A DNA stretch of 64,000 nucleotides. Source: an uncultured bacterium (GTDB lineage Bacteria > CSSED10-310 > CALFER01). The DNA is taken from assembly GCA_937951895.1 (NCBI GenBank), contig CALFER010000077.1:44076-108075 (forward strand), given 5' to 3'. Shown piece after piece: positions 42,242 to 51,988 of the stretch. The notes under the pieces are model-generated. The model worked only from the letters and a program-made list of their open reading frames with translations, made no database searches and was not told the origin of the DNA. How positions within the stretch are numbered: position 1 is the first letter of the stretch; each line of letters opens with the position of its first letter. Both the position numbers and the translations under genes were made by a program.

Positions 42242-44301
42242 AGCCGGGGATGGCGAGCATCCGATTGCCTGAACGCGCGATTCTGGGGGAAGCGTTTCGC
42301 GATACCTTCCTCAAACTGGATCCCCGCGAGCTGATCCGGAACCCTGTGATGTTCATCGTCGAGGTCGGCAGTGTGTTCGCATCGGTTCTTTTTTTGCTTT
42401 CCGGCTTGTCTCCTTCACCGGATTCTCCGCCATGGTTCATCGGATCGATCGCGATCTGGCTGTGGTTTACCGTGTTGTTTGCGAATTTTGCCGAAGCTCT
42501 TGCAGAGGGGCGCGGCAAGGCTCAGGCCGCGAATCTCAGGAGAGCGCGCATGGATACCACGGCGAAGCGCCTGCTCGCTCCGGAGCGCGGCAGCCGGTAC
42601 GACGTGGTGTCATCGGCACAGTTGCGTCGTGACGATCTGGTCATCGTTGAGGCCGGAGATCTCGTTCCGGGTGATGGAGAGGTGATCGAGGGCATCGCGT
42701 CGGTCGATGAGAGCGCGATTACCGGAGAAAGTGCGCCTGTCATCCGGGAGAGTGGTGGAGACCGGAGTGCGGTCACCGGTGGAACGAAGATCCTCTCCGA
42801 CTGGCTGATTGTGCGTGTTACCAGCAACCCCGGTGATTCATTTCTCGACCGGATGATTTCGATGGTCGAAAATGCCTCGCGCCAGAAAACTCCGAACGAA
42901 ATCTCCCTGAATATCATGCTCTCAATGCTGACCCTGATCTTTCTCCTGGTGACTGTGACGCTGCATGTCTTTGCGACGTTTTCATCCGGCGGAGCGACAT
43001 CCATCCCGCTCGTTGTTCTGATCGCCCTCCTGATCTGCCTCATTCCCACAACAATTGGAGGTCTGCTCTCGGCGATCGGCATTGCCGGAATGGATCGATT
43101 GATTCAGACCAATGTGATCGCGATGTCGGGTCGGGCAATCGAAGCCGCCGGGGATGTCGATGTGCTGATGCTGGACAAGACCGGAACGATCACCCTTGGA
43201 AACCGGCAGGCTGTCGCATTCCTCCCGTCTGAGGGGATCGATGCTGTCACGCTCGCGGAGGCGGCTCAGTTCGCATCCCTGACTGATGAAACTCCGGAGG
43301 GGCGCAGCATCGTGGTTCTGGCCAAGAAGCAGTTCGGGATACGAGCGCGGGAGTTGACGGGACAGAGTGCGGACTTCATTCCGTTCTCGGCAGGCACTCG
43401 GATGAGTGGCGTGGATGTCGATGGCCATCGCATCCGCAAAGGCTCACTCGATGCCGTTCAACGCTTCGTGGCGGCCGAGGGGGGCAGCATTCCGAACTGC
43501 GTTCTGGCGGCAGTCGAACAGATCGCGCGATCGGGGGGAACACCTCTTGTCGTGGTCGACCGGCGGTTGGTTCTCGGGGTGATTCATCTGAAAGATATCG
43601 TGAAGGGTGGAATCCGTGATCGATTTGCGGCCATGCACCGCATCGGCATCCGGACTGTCATGATAACAGGAGACAATCCGATCACGGCGTCAGCAATCGC
43701 TGCCGAGGCCGGTGTCGATGATTTCATGGCAGAAGCGACTCCCGAGAAAAAGCTGGGCATGATCCGTGAGTTGCAGGCCGGGGGCCATCTGGTCGCGATG
43801 ACCGGAGACGGCACAAATGATGCTCCGGCGCTGGCCCAGGCGGACGTCGCTGTTGCGATGAACAGCGGGACACAGGCGGCGAAGGAAGCGGGAAACATGA
43901 TCGATCTGGATTCAAATCCGACGAAACTGCTCGATGTTGTCGCGATCGGCAAGCAGATGCTGATCACCCGAGGAGCACTCACCACATTCAGCCTCGCTAA
44001 TGATATCTCGAAGTATTTTGCCATCATCCCCGCCGCCTTCGCCTCCATCTTTCCGGAACTCGCTCTCCTGAACATCATGGACCTCCATTCACCCCAAAGC
44101 GCCGTGCTGTCGGCGGTGATCTTCAATGCGCTCATCATCGTGGCCCTGATTCCGCTCGCCCTGCACGGTGTTCGATACACACCCGCCACTGCCGATCGCC
44201 TCCTTCGCCGGAATCTTCTGATTTACGGTCTGGGTGGTCTGGCGCTGCCGTTCCCCTGCATCAAACTGATCGACCTGATCATCCAGTTTCTCGGAGGATG
44301 A
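42238..44301 (+). CDS. kdpB: Potassium-transporting ATPase KdpB, P-type ATPase subunit
   Basis: 687 residues. All P-type ATPase motifs are kept: AITGESAPVIRES (actuator, with the regulatory Ser), VLMLDKTGTITLG (phosphorylated Asp), KGSLDAVQRF (nucleotide binding) and MTGDGTNDAPALAQADV. It hydrolyses ATP to drive K+ uptake by KdpA. The start codon is the ATG in ATGA overlapping the kdpA stop; its end overlaps kdpC by 4 bases. Confidence 0.97.
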   Translation: MKPGMASIRLPERAILGEAFRDTFLKLDPRELIRNPVMFIVEVGSVFASVLFLLSGLSPSPDSPPWFIGSIAIWLWFTVLFANFAEALAEGRGKAQAANLRRARMDTTAKRLLAPERGSRYDVVSSAQLRRDDLVIVEAGDLVPGDGEVIEGIASVDESAITGESAPVIRESGGDRSAVTGGTKILSDWLIVRVTSNPGDSFLDRMISMVENASRQKTPNEISLNIMLSMLTLIFLLVTVTLHVFATFSSGGATSIPLVVLIALLICLIPTTIGGLLSAIGIAGMDRLIQTNVIAMSGRAIEAAGDVDVLMLDKTGTITLGNRQAVAFLPSEGIDAVTLAEAAQFASLTDETPEGRSIVVLAKKQFGIRARELTGQSADFIPFSAGTRMSGVDVDGHRIRKGSLDAVQRFVAAEGGSIPNCVLAAVEQIARSGGTPLVVVDRRLVLGVIHLKDIVKGGIRDRFAAMHRIGIRTVMITGDNPITASAIAAEAGVDDFMAEATPEKKLGMIRELQAGGHLVAMTGDGTNDAPALAQADVAVAMNSGTQAAKEAGNMIDLDSNPTKLLDVVAIGKQMLITRGALTTFSLANDISKYFAIIPAAFASIFPELALLNIMDLHSPQSAVLSAVIFNALIIVALIPLALHGVRYTPATADRLLRRNLLIYGLGGLALPFPCIKLIDLIIQFLGG

Positions 44302-44888
44302 ACGTGAAACGAATTATTGCACACAGCGTGCTGTTCATGCTCCTGATGACTGTGATCCTCGGTGTGGTCTATCCTGTCGTGATCACCCTCGTCGCTCAGA
44401 GCGTTTTCTCATGGAAAGCCAACGGCAGTGTTCTTGTGGTCAAAGACCAAATCGCAGGTTCCGCCTTGCTCGGACAGGAGTTTTCGAGTCCTGTGTTTTT
44501 CTGGGGCAGACTGTCCAATCGAGTGACGCATCCCAGCGGAATAGCCGTATCCGGGGCTTCGAATTTCGGCCCCCTCCATCCCGGATTGGTCGAATCCGGT
44601 ATCCGGAGAATCAAGGATCTCAGGACATTCGATCCCGTCAACCCTGCTCCGATTCCGGTCGATCTCGTCACCGCATCGGCGAGTGGATGGGATCCTCATA
44701 TCTCCGCTGAAGCTGCGTTCTGGCAGGCGTCGCGGGTCGCCGTCCATCGGAAACTCGATCGATCGGATGTCGAAGCGCTGATTCGCGCTCACATCGAGAC
44801 GGATCGATTCGGGGTGACGGCGGATTACGTCAATGTGGTCCGGCTGAACCTGGATCTTGAGAGGATGGCACCGAGTCGAATCCGATGA
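44298..44888 (+). CDS. kdpC: Potassium-transporting ATPase KdpC subunit
   Basis: 196 residues. One N-terminal membrane helix (about 8-30), then GSALLGQEFSSPVFFWGRLS, SGASNFGP, VTASASGWDPHISAEAAFWQ and the C-terminal LNL. The subunit stabilises the KdpFABC complex and its ATP binding. Translationally coupled to kdpB. Confidence 0.96.
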   Translation: MNVKRIIAHSVLFMLLMTVILGVVYPVVITLVAQSVFSWKANGSVLVVKDQIAGSALLGQEFSSPVFFWGRLSNRVTHPSGIAVSGASNFGPLHPGLVESGIRRIKDLRTFDPVNPAPIPVDLVTASASGWDPHISAEAAFWQASRVAVHRKLDRSDVEALIRAHIETDRFGVTADYVNVVRLNLDLERMAPSRIR

Positions 44889-44920
44889 TACAATAAAACC
44901 CATGTCACAAGAGGTTCATC

Positions 44921-47638
44921 ATGCACAATGAGCAGCGGCGTCCGGATCCCGATGAGTTGCTCAGACGCGTCCAGCTGCAGGAGAATCGGGGTTCATCGAG
45001 TACGTTGAAGGTGTTTCTGGGATATGCGCCCGGAGTCGGTAAAACATACACTATGCTGGAGTCGGCCAGGCTGTTGAAGACTCAGGGTGTGGATATCGTG
45101 ATCGGATATGTCGAAACGCATGGGCGCAAGGAAACCGATGTTCTGGTGGAGGGGTTGGAGGTCATTCCCAGAAAATCGATCATGTACCGCGGGACGACGC
45201 TCGAGGAATTCGATATCGATCGGACTCTCGAGCGAAAACCCGCAATCGTTCTGCTCGATGAACTCGCCCATTCCAATGCTCCCGGAAGCCGGCACAGAAA
45301 ACGGTGGCAGGATGCTGCCGAACTGCTCGACGCCGGGGTATCCGTCTATACGACCTTGAATATCCAGCATGTTGAAAGCCTGAACGACATCGTGGCACAG
45401 ATTACAGGAATTCAGGTGCGTGAGACCGTCCCGGATTCCATTCTGGATTATGCTGAGAAGATTGAGATCGTCGACATCCCGCCGGATGAGCTCCTGATCA
45501 GGTTGCAAGATGGGAAAGTATATATTCCCGAGCAGGCGCGGAAGGCGGCGGATCACTTTTTCCGTAGCGGGAATCTTCTGGCGCTGCGCGAATTGACGCT
45601 GCGCAGGGCTGCCGAGCGCATCGATTCGGATATGCGCGCATATCGTCTGGACTTCAATATCGAAAAAACATGGCCCGCGGCCGAATGTGTGCTTGTGTGC
45701 GTCGGGCCGAGTCCGTCTTCGGCGAAAATCATCCGGGGCGCTCGAAGAATGGCAGCCGGACTTCGGGCACACTGGATTGCGATCTATGTGGATGCCCCGG
45801 ATTCCTACCCGATGACGCAGGAAGACCGCGAGCGACTGCAGGGGCATCTGCATCTGGCGGAATCACTGGGCGCTGAGGTTGTTCGGATTGGTGGTTCCCG
45901 TGTCGCAGACGAAATTCTCGATTACGCGCTCAAGAGAAATATCACTCGGATCATAGTCGGAAAACCGACTCATTCCCGCTGGCGCGATCGACTCAGAGGC
46001 TCTCTTGTCAATCAGCTTGTCCGCGGCAGCGGGGACATCGAAGTTCATTTCATCGCGGGCAACGAGAAACCTTCGACCGTCAGGCCTCATGATGCGCAAC
46101 ATCCCACGCGAACCCCCCGGAAAGGATACTGGATCGCAGTTCTGACCATTATCGCCACCGTCGCGACCGGAATGAGTCTGCGATCGTATTTTTCCCAACC
46201 CGATTTCGTCATGATCTTCATCCTCTCCATTCTCGTCATCGCCTATCGGTACGGTCAGGGTCCGTCGATTCTCGCAGCGACTCTCGCCGTGGCCTCGTAT
46301 GATTTCTTCTTTGTTCCACCCTACTTCACATTCAATGTTGAGCATACAAAGCATTTTCTGACTTTTCTGGTGATGTTCACCGTCGGAATTCTGGTTAGCG
46401 GACTCACGACACGATTGCGCAGTCAGGAAGCCGAAGCCAGAAGTCGGGAGGCCCGGACTTCCGCTCTGTATTCCCTGAACCGGGAACTCGCCAAAGCACT
46501 CGATGAATCATCCCTGGCGAGCATTGCCGCCTCACATGCAGCGGAGGTGTTCGGAGGTGATGCGATGATGCTCTCGCGCGACAGTAATGGTTCGCTGGAA
46601 GCGACAGGATCGAGTCGTAATGACTGGAAGCTGACCGATGCGGAACTGGCGGTCGCTCAGTGGGTCGGCGATCATGGCAGGCCTGCGGGTCGAGGCATGG
46701 ATACACTTGCCGGCGCTTCGGTGACCTGCTTCCCGATTCAGACCGGTTCCGCGCCGGTCGGTGTGCTCGTGTTCCGCAACAATGCATTGCTGCTGCTCGA
46801 AGTCGAACAAAAGGCTTTTCTCGATGCCTTCCTCCGACAGCTCGCGCTGGCCGTCGAGCGGGTGCGTCTGGCCGAAGAAACGAAGGTGGCTGCGTTGAAG
46901 ATCCAGACAGAAGAGACACGCAATGCGTTGCTCAGCGCGGTCTCACATGACCTTCGAACCCCGCTCGGCGCGATCACCGGTGCTGGAACAATGCTCAGAG
47001 ATGATTCAGAGCGGCTCGATCCGGACCAGAGACGCGAACTCTGTGACCTGATCTGCGCTGAAGCGGACAGGATGGAACACCTCATCCGGAATATTCTCGA
47101 CATGGTGAGATTGGAATCCGGTGGTGTTGCACCGAAACGGGAGTGGATTCCGCTGGAGGAGACCATCGGATCGGCCTTGTCTCGCATGGAAACAAGGCTC
47201 GAATCCAGACCGGTAAAGGTCGGCATTCCACCCGGTCTGCCGTTGCTGTTCGTCGATCCCCTCCTGTTCGAACAAGTCTTCATCAATCTGATCGAAAATG
47301 TCATCCGTTACTGCGAACCGGATTGTCCGATCGAAATTGAGGCCTCCGTTCAGGATCAATACATCGTCATCGATTTTGCGGATCGCGGGTCCGGGTTGCC
47401 TGCCGGTGCCGAGAAGCTGGTTTTTGAGAAATTCTATCGCGGTTCCGGGAGAGGATCGCCCGGTGCAGGGTTGGGGCTGTCGATCTGCCGGGGAATCATC
47501 CTGTCTCACGGCGGTGATATCACGGCGTGGAACCGGGAGAGCGGGGGGGCTGTGTTCCGGATTCGACTCCCCATCGAAGAATCGCCGCCGGCCGTTGAGA
47601 TCGACATCGACGCATCTCAAGGAGAATCGTTCTCATGA
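44921..47638 (+). CDS. kdpD: Sensor histidine kinase KdpD
   Basis: 905 residues. The N-terminal KdpD domain has the Walker A GYAPGVGKTYTMLE and VLLDELAHSNAPGSRH. A universal-stress-like domain follows (about 245-370, VGKPTHSRWRD). Four membrane helices span about 400-490, then a GAF-like region (about 510-640). The transmitter has the H-box SAVSHDLRTPLGAI, N-box FINLIENVIRYC and G-box ADRGSGLPAG...GLGLSICRGI. It senses potassium limitation and phosphorylates KdpE. Its end overlaps kdpE by 4 bases. Confidence 0.97.
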   Translation: MHNEQRRPDPDELLRRVQLQENRGSSSTLKVFLGYAPGVGKTYTMLESARLLKTQGVDIVIGYVETHGRKETDVLVEGLEVIPRKSIMYRGTTLEEFDIDRTLERKPAIVLLDELAHSNAPGSRHRKRWQDAAELLDAGVSVYTTLNIQHVESLNDIVAQITGIQVRETVPDSILDYAEKIEIVDIPPDELLIRLQDGKVYIPEQARKAADHFFRSGNLLALRELTLRRAAERIDSDMRAYRLDFNIEKTWPAAECVLVCVGPSPSSAKIIRGARRMAAGLRAHWIAIYVDAPDSYPMTQEDRERLQGHLHLAESLGAEVVRIGGSRVADEILDYALKRNITRIIVGKPTHSRWRDRLRGSLVNQLVRGSGDIEVHFIAGNEKPSTVRPHDAQHPTRTPRKGYWIAVLTIIATVATGMSLRSYFSQPDFVMIFILSILVIAYRYGQGPSILAATLAVASYDFFFVPPYFTFNVEHTKHFLTFLVMFTVGILVSGLTTRLRSQEAEARSREARTSALYSLNRELAKALDESSLASIAASHAAEVFGGDAMMLSRDSNGSLEATGSSRNDWKLTDAELAVAQWVGDHGRPAGRGMDTLAGASVTCFPIQTGSAPVGVLVFRNNALLLLEVEQKAFLDAFLRQLALAVERVRLAEETKVAALKIQTEETRNALLSAVSHDLRTPLGAITGAGTMLRDDSERLDPDQRRELCDLICAEADRMEHLIRNILDMVRLESGGVAPKREWIPLEETIGSALSRMETRLESRPVKVGIPPGLPLLFVDPLLFEQVFINLIENVIRYCEPDCPIEIEASVQDQYIVIDFADRGSGLPAGAEKLVFEKFYRGSGRGSPGAGLGLSICRGIILSHGGDITAWNRESGGAVFRIRLPIEESPPAVEIDIDASQGESFS

Positions 47639-48333
47639 CCGAACATCCGGTATCGATTCTGATCGTTGAAGATGAGACTCAGATGATGCGTTTTCTCAAG
47701 GCAGCATTGACTGCTCAGGAGTACCGGGTGATCGATGCCGGATCGGTGAGGGATGCCCTGGTGTGCGCGACGACCCGTTCACCGGATCTCATCCTGATGG
47801 ATCTCGGGTTGCCCGATGGCGATGGAATCGATCTGATCCGGCAGATCCGGGAATGGAGTCGGGTTCCGATCATCATCATTTCCGCGCGAGGTCGGGAAGA
47901 CGACAAGGTGAAAGCGCTCGATTCAGGAGCCGACGATTATCTGACGAAACCGTTCGGAGTGAACGAGTTGCTGGCGCGTATCCGCGTGGCATTGCGCCAT
48001 GCCATATCAGGGATTGGTGAACAGGATTCGATCGTGATCGAAATCGGTGCGGTGACGATCGATCAGGTTCGGCGCGAGGTTCGGGTGAGCGGACGAGAGG
48101 TGCACCTCACGCCGATCGAGTATCGATTGCTCGTGCTCCTGGCGCGGAATGCCGGAAAGGTATTGACACATCGTGCGATACTGAAAGAGGTATGGGGACC
48201 GTCATATGTCACCGAAACACATTATCTGCGGGTATTTATGACGCAGTTGAGGGGCAAGATCGAGATCGATCCGGCGCGTCCGAGATTGATCGTGACCGAA
48301 CCGGGCGTGGGGTATCGGATGAGGGATGCCTGA
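47635..48333 (+). CDS. kdpE: Response regulator KdpE (OmpR family)
   Basis: 232 residues. Receiver domain about 5-120 with ILIVEDETQMM, LILMDLGLPDGDG (phospho-Asp), ISARGREDDKV and TKPFGVNELLAR. The OmpR winged helix follows: LTPIEYRLLVLLARN and WGPSYVTETHYLRVFMTQLR. Overlaps kdpD. It should activate the kdp operon. Confidence 0.96.
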   Translation: MTEHPVSILIVEDETQMMRFLKAALTAQEYRVIDAGSVRDALVCATTRSPDLILMDLGLPDGDGIDLIRQIREWSRVPIIIISARGREDDKVKALDSGADDYLTKPFGVNELLARIRVALRHAISGIGEQDSIVIEIGAVTIDQVRREVRVSGREVHLTPIEYRLLVLLARNAGKVLTHRAILKEVWGPSYVTETHYLRVFMTQLRGKIEIDPARPRLIVTEPGVGYRMRDA

Positions 48334-48452
48334 AGCTCGGATCAGTGCGAACCTCGTAATTGCCCTGCGAAACGAGTACTCCCGAAATGCGTGCATCTTT
48401 ATTTTAATTATGGCATACTAATCCGACTCACTGATGCATGGGGAGGTGTCGA

Positions 48453-49625
48453 GTGCGTGTGAGAACCGGACTGGAACGCCTGTTGGACAAGGAAATCGAG
48501 CGATTCGAAGGAATGCCTCTCGGAATCGTCTCCAACGCCACATCCGTGGACACGCAGTTCCGCCATTCCATCGAGTTGCTCCACAGAGACCCCCGAGCGA
48601 GTCTCGTCGCGATCTTCGGCCCTCAACACGGATTGTTCGGTGAAACCCAGGACAACATGGTCGAATGGGAAGGCTACCGTGATCCGGTCACCGGGCTGCC
48701 GATCTACAGTCTGTACGGCGAAACCCGCGTGCCTACCCCGGAAATGCTCGATGACGTCTCCGTCGTACTCTTCGATATCCAGGACGTCGGCGCTCGTTAC
48801 TACACCTTCATCTATACCATGGCGCATGTCATGATGGCCTGCCAGCGCGAAGGCAAAAAAATCATCATTCTCGATCGCCCCAACCCGATTGGCGGCATCA
48901 CGATCGAAGGCAATATTCTCCATCGCCGCTACGCCTCGTTCGTCGGCATGTTCCCGATCTGCGTGCGGCACGGCATGACAGTCGGCGAACTCGCGCTCCT
49001 GTTCAACCACGATTTCGGCATCGAAGCGGATCTCGAAGTGCTGGCCATGGAAGGCTGGCAGCGTTCCATGTTTTACGATCAGACCGGCATTCCCTGGATC
49101 ATCCCCTCCCCCAACATGCCGACACTCGATACAGCCATCGTCTACCCCGGCATGTGCCTTCTCGAAGGCACCAATCTTTCTGAAGGTCGCGGCACGACCC
49201 GTCCCTTCGAGATTTTCGGGGCGCCGTTCATCGAACCCAATAGGCTCTGCGACCACCTCTCCCAGTTGAAGCTGCCCGGCGTCCGATTCCGGGCGGTGCG
49301 GTTCCGTCCCACCTTCCAGAAGTTCAAGGGCGTGATCTGCGGTGGCTGCCAGATTCACGTCGTGGATCGCACCGTGTTCAAGCCGTTCCTCACCGGCGTC
49401 GCGATCATCCGCGCCATCCGGACGATGTATCCCGACCAGTTCCGATGGCGGTTGCCGCCCTACGAATACGAATACGAAAAGCTCCCGATCGATATACTCG
49501 CCGGCTGTTCGCGCCTCCGACGCATGATTGACGAGGGCGTTGAGCTTTCCGAGATCGAAGCGTACTGGAAGCCGGACGAAGAGTCGTTTGCGGATCAACG
49601 CAAGCCGTACCTGATCTATCAGTAA
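48453..49625 (+). CDS. namZ: NamZ/DUF1343-family exo-beta-N-acetylmuramidase-like protein
   Basis: 390 residues using the GTG at 48453, chosen because GGGAGG is 8 bases upstream. GIVSNATSVD, AIFGPQHGLFG, LFDIQDVGARYYTFIYTM, ILDRPNPIGG, YPGMCLLEGTNLSEGRGTTR and PFEIFGAPF are the DUF1343/NamZ core. NamZ of Bacillus removes terminal MurNAc from muropeptide glycans. Unlike many relatives it has no signal peptide from this start, suggesting a cytoplasmic role in cell-wall recycling. Next gene begins 5 bases later. Confidence 0.92.
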   Translation: MRVRTGLERLLDKEIERFEGMPLGIVSNATSVDTQFRHSIELLHRDPRASLVAIFGPQHGLFGETQDNMVEWEGYRDPVTGLPIYSLYGETRVPTPEMLDDVSVVLFDIQDVGARYYTFIYTMAHVMMACQREGKKIIILDRPNPIGGITIEGNILHRRYASFVGMFPICVRHGMTVGELALLFNHDFGIEADLEVLAMEGWQRSMFYDQTGIPWIIPSPNMPTLDTAIVYPGMCLLEGTNLSEGRGTTRPFEIFGAPFIEPNRLCDHLSQLKLPGVRFRAVRFRPTFQKFKGVICGGCQIHVVDRTVFKPFLTGVAIIRAIRTMYPDQFRWRLPPYEYEYEKLPIDILAGCSRLRRMIDEGVELSEIEAYWKPDEESFADQRKPYLIYQ

Positions 49626-49630
49626 CCCGA

Positions 49631-51988
49631 ATGGGTCTCGAAGAGGTTCTCGACCACCTGCGATACTCGCGGAAAGCGCCGTACTTTACACATCAGCGCT
49701 TTATTCAGGGTCAGGCAGGAGAATCAGTCGAGTTTCCGACCGAAATGCCCCCGGCGCTCCGGGAAATGCTCGAAGGAGCCGGCATCAGCCGCTTGTATTC
49801 GCACCAGGCCGAGGCATACCGGTGTGTGCTGGCCGGCGGGAATCCGGTCATCGTCACACCGACCGCGTCCGGGAAAACGCTTTGTTACAATCTGCCCGTC
49901 CTGCACCGTCTGCTCGAACAACCCGACGCGCGCGCACTCTATCTGTTTCCCGCCAAAGCGCTCTCTCAGGACCAGTTCCAGGCCCTGCTTCGCCTGACCG
50001 ATGGCCTGGAGAATGCGCCCACCGCCGCGGTGTACGACGGAGACACACCATCTGATCGTCGCGCACAGATCCGGCGTTCGACCCGCATCGTTCTGACGAA
50101 TCCCGACATGCTGCACGCCGCGATTCTTCCGCATCACACCAAATGGAGTCTCCTGTTCGCGAAACTGGAAATCGTCGTGATCGATGAACTCCATCAGTAC
50201 CGAGGTGTCTTCGGGAGCCATCTCGGGAACGTCATCCGCCGCCTCCGCCGCATCTGCCGCTTCTACGGGTCGTCGCCTCAGTTCATCCTCAGTTCGGCCA
50301 CACTCGCCAATCCAAAAGATCTCGCGGAACGGATCACCGGCATGGCGGCACAGATCATCGACCGGTCCGGTGCACCCTCCGGCGACAAGCTGTTTCTGTT
50401 CTACAATCCGCCGATCGTGGATGCACAGGAAGGCATCCGCCGGTCCTATCTCGCGGAAGCGTTCGATTTTGCGAAGCTGTTTTTCGAGCAGGGGATCCAG
50501 GCGATCATATTCACCCGCAGCCGCCTCACCGTCGAAATTCTCGTGAACGAACTCAAACGGGCCTTGAACGATCCTCCGAGCGGCGGGCAGATTCGCGGGT
50601 ACCGCGGCGGGTATCTGGCGCAGGAGCGGCGCGACATTGAACAGGGGCTCCGGTCGGGCGACATCCGTGCGGTCGTCGCCACCTCCGCGCTCGAACTCGG
50701 TGTCGATATCGGCGATCTGCAGGTCGCCGTCATGGCAGGCTATCCCGGCTCGATCAGCAGCGCCTGGCAACGTGCCGGTCGAGCGGGTCGTCGTGATCAA
50801 CTCTCGGCGGCTATTCTCATCGCCTCCGCCATGGCACTCGATCAGTTCATCATCCGCAACCCCGCGTATTTCTTCGATACCCCTCCCGAACTCGGTCTCG
50901 TGAACCCGGACAATCTCCTCATCCTGCTGGCGCATATCACCTGTGCGGCCTTCGAAATGCCGTTTCAAGATGGTGAGGTGTTCTCGGAATCGCTGCCCAT
51001 GGGCGATTTCTACGCGTTCCTGCAGGAAGAGGGGAAACTGGTTCACAGCGCGGCCGGGTGGCATTACTGCGGCGAACGATATCCGGCGGAATCCGTGAGC
51101 CTTCGGACGGTGTCTGCCGAGCGCTGCCGGATTGTGCGGATCGACATGGGCCGGAAGCAGATGATCGCCGAAGTCGATGCCGTGTCGGCGCCGTTTCATG
51201 TGCATCCCGGTGCGATCTATCTGCATGAAGGGCGGCAGTATCGCGTCGAATCGCTCGATCAGAACGCGCTCGAAGCCGTCGTCACACCGGTCGCCGAGGA
51301 TTACTACACCATCCCGGTCGAACAGACGCGAATCGATATCGTGGCGATAAAAGCCGAACTGGGTAACCGACCCCGGATCATCACCGGCGATCTCCTCGTC
51401 ACAACACGCGTCATCGGCTATAAAAAATTGAAATTTCACACGATGGAAAATCTGGGGAGCGGCGTGCTCACGCTGCCCGATCAGGAAATGACCACCAGCG
51501 GGGTGTGGTTTGAGATTCCTGTGCATGATGTGGCGTCGGATCTGCACTGCGATACCCAGGACCTGGTGTCGGGCATGGCCGGATCACTCATCGCGATCCA
51601 CAGTGCATCGGCAGCGCTTCTGATGTGCGAACCGAGGGATCTCGGTGTGTCGCTCGCGACTGCGGGCGGCGCCTGGACCGCACCGCTCGATCCATTCGGC
51701 GGGCAGACGTTTCAGTCACCTACGCACGTGATCGCCGGCGTGTCGGCGATGCACATGTTCCTGTTCGATCGGTATCCGGGCGGGATCGGGCTGAGTGAAC
51801 AGTTGTATGGCGCCGGGCCGGAGATCGTCCGCGCCGCCTATGATCTCGTGTCACGGTGCGATTGCCGATACGGCTGTCCGGGCTGCATCGGGCCGACCAA
51901 TCAGCCCCGTTCGAGTCTCAAGCCGCTGGCAATCAATTTCCTGGCCGATCTGTCTCGGCGCCTGACTCGCCCCGCCGACGCGCGCTGA
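49631..51988 (+). CDS. MrfA/YprA-like DEAD/DEAH-box helicase with DUF1998
   Basis: 785 residues. Helicase motifs: VTPTASGKTLCYN (Walker A), VVIDELHQYRG (DExH), SSATLANP, TSALELGVDIG and RAGRAGRRDQ. The C-terminal DUF1998 holds the four-Cys cluster CDCRYGCPGCIG. This matches Bacillus MrfA, a 3'-5' DNA helicase of mitomycin-C repair. The C-terminal 56 bases overlap the end of the rhomboid gene on the other strand. Confidence 0.94.
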   Translation: MGLEEVLDHLRYSRKAPYFTHQRFIQGQAGESVEFPTEMPPALREMLEGAGISRLYSHQAEAYRCVLAGGNPVIVTPTASGKTLCYNLPVLHRLLEQPDARALYLFPAKALSQDQFQALLRLTDGLENAPTAAVYDGDTPSDRRAQIRRSTRIVLTNPDMLHAAILPHHTKWSLLFAKLEIVVIDELHQYRGVFGSHLGNVIRRLRRICRFYGSSPQFILSSATLANPKDLAERITGMAAQIIDRSGAPSGDKLFLFYNPPIVDAQEGIRRSYLAEAFDFAKLFFEQGIQAIIFTRSRLTVEILVNELKRALNDPPSGGQIRGYRGGYLAQERRDIEQGLRSGDIRAVVATSALELGVDIGDLQVAVMAGYPGSISSAWQRAGRAGRRDQLSAAILIASAMALDQFIIRNPAYFFDTPPELGLVNPDNLLILLAHITCAAFEMPFQDGEVFSESLPMGDFYAFLQEEGKLVHSAAGWHYCGERYPAESVSLRTVSAERCRIVRIDMGRKQMIAEVDAVSAPFHVHPGAIYLHEGRQYRVESLDQNALEAVVTPVAEDYYTIPVEQTRIDIVAIKAELGNRPRIITGDLLVTTRVIGYKKLKFHTMENLGSGVLTLPDQEMTTSGVWFEIPVHDVASDLHCDTQDLVSGMAGSLIAIHSASAALLMCEPRDLGVSLATAGGAWTAPLDPFGGQTFQSPTHVIAGVSAMHMFLFDRYPGGIGLSEQLYGAGPEIVRAAYDLVSRCDCRYGCPGCIGPTNQPRSSLKPLAINFLADLSRRLTRPADAR

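Noticed and set aside
49724..51547. 607-residue minus-strand open frame
   Set aside because: Antisense to the MrfA-like helicase, whose helicase motifs are unambiguous.
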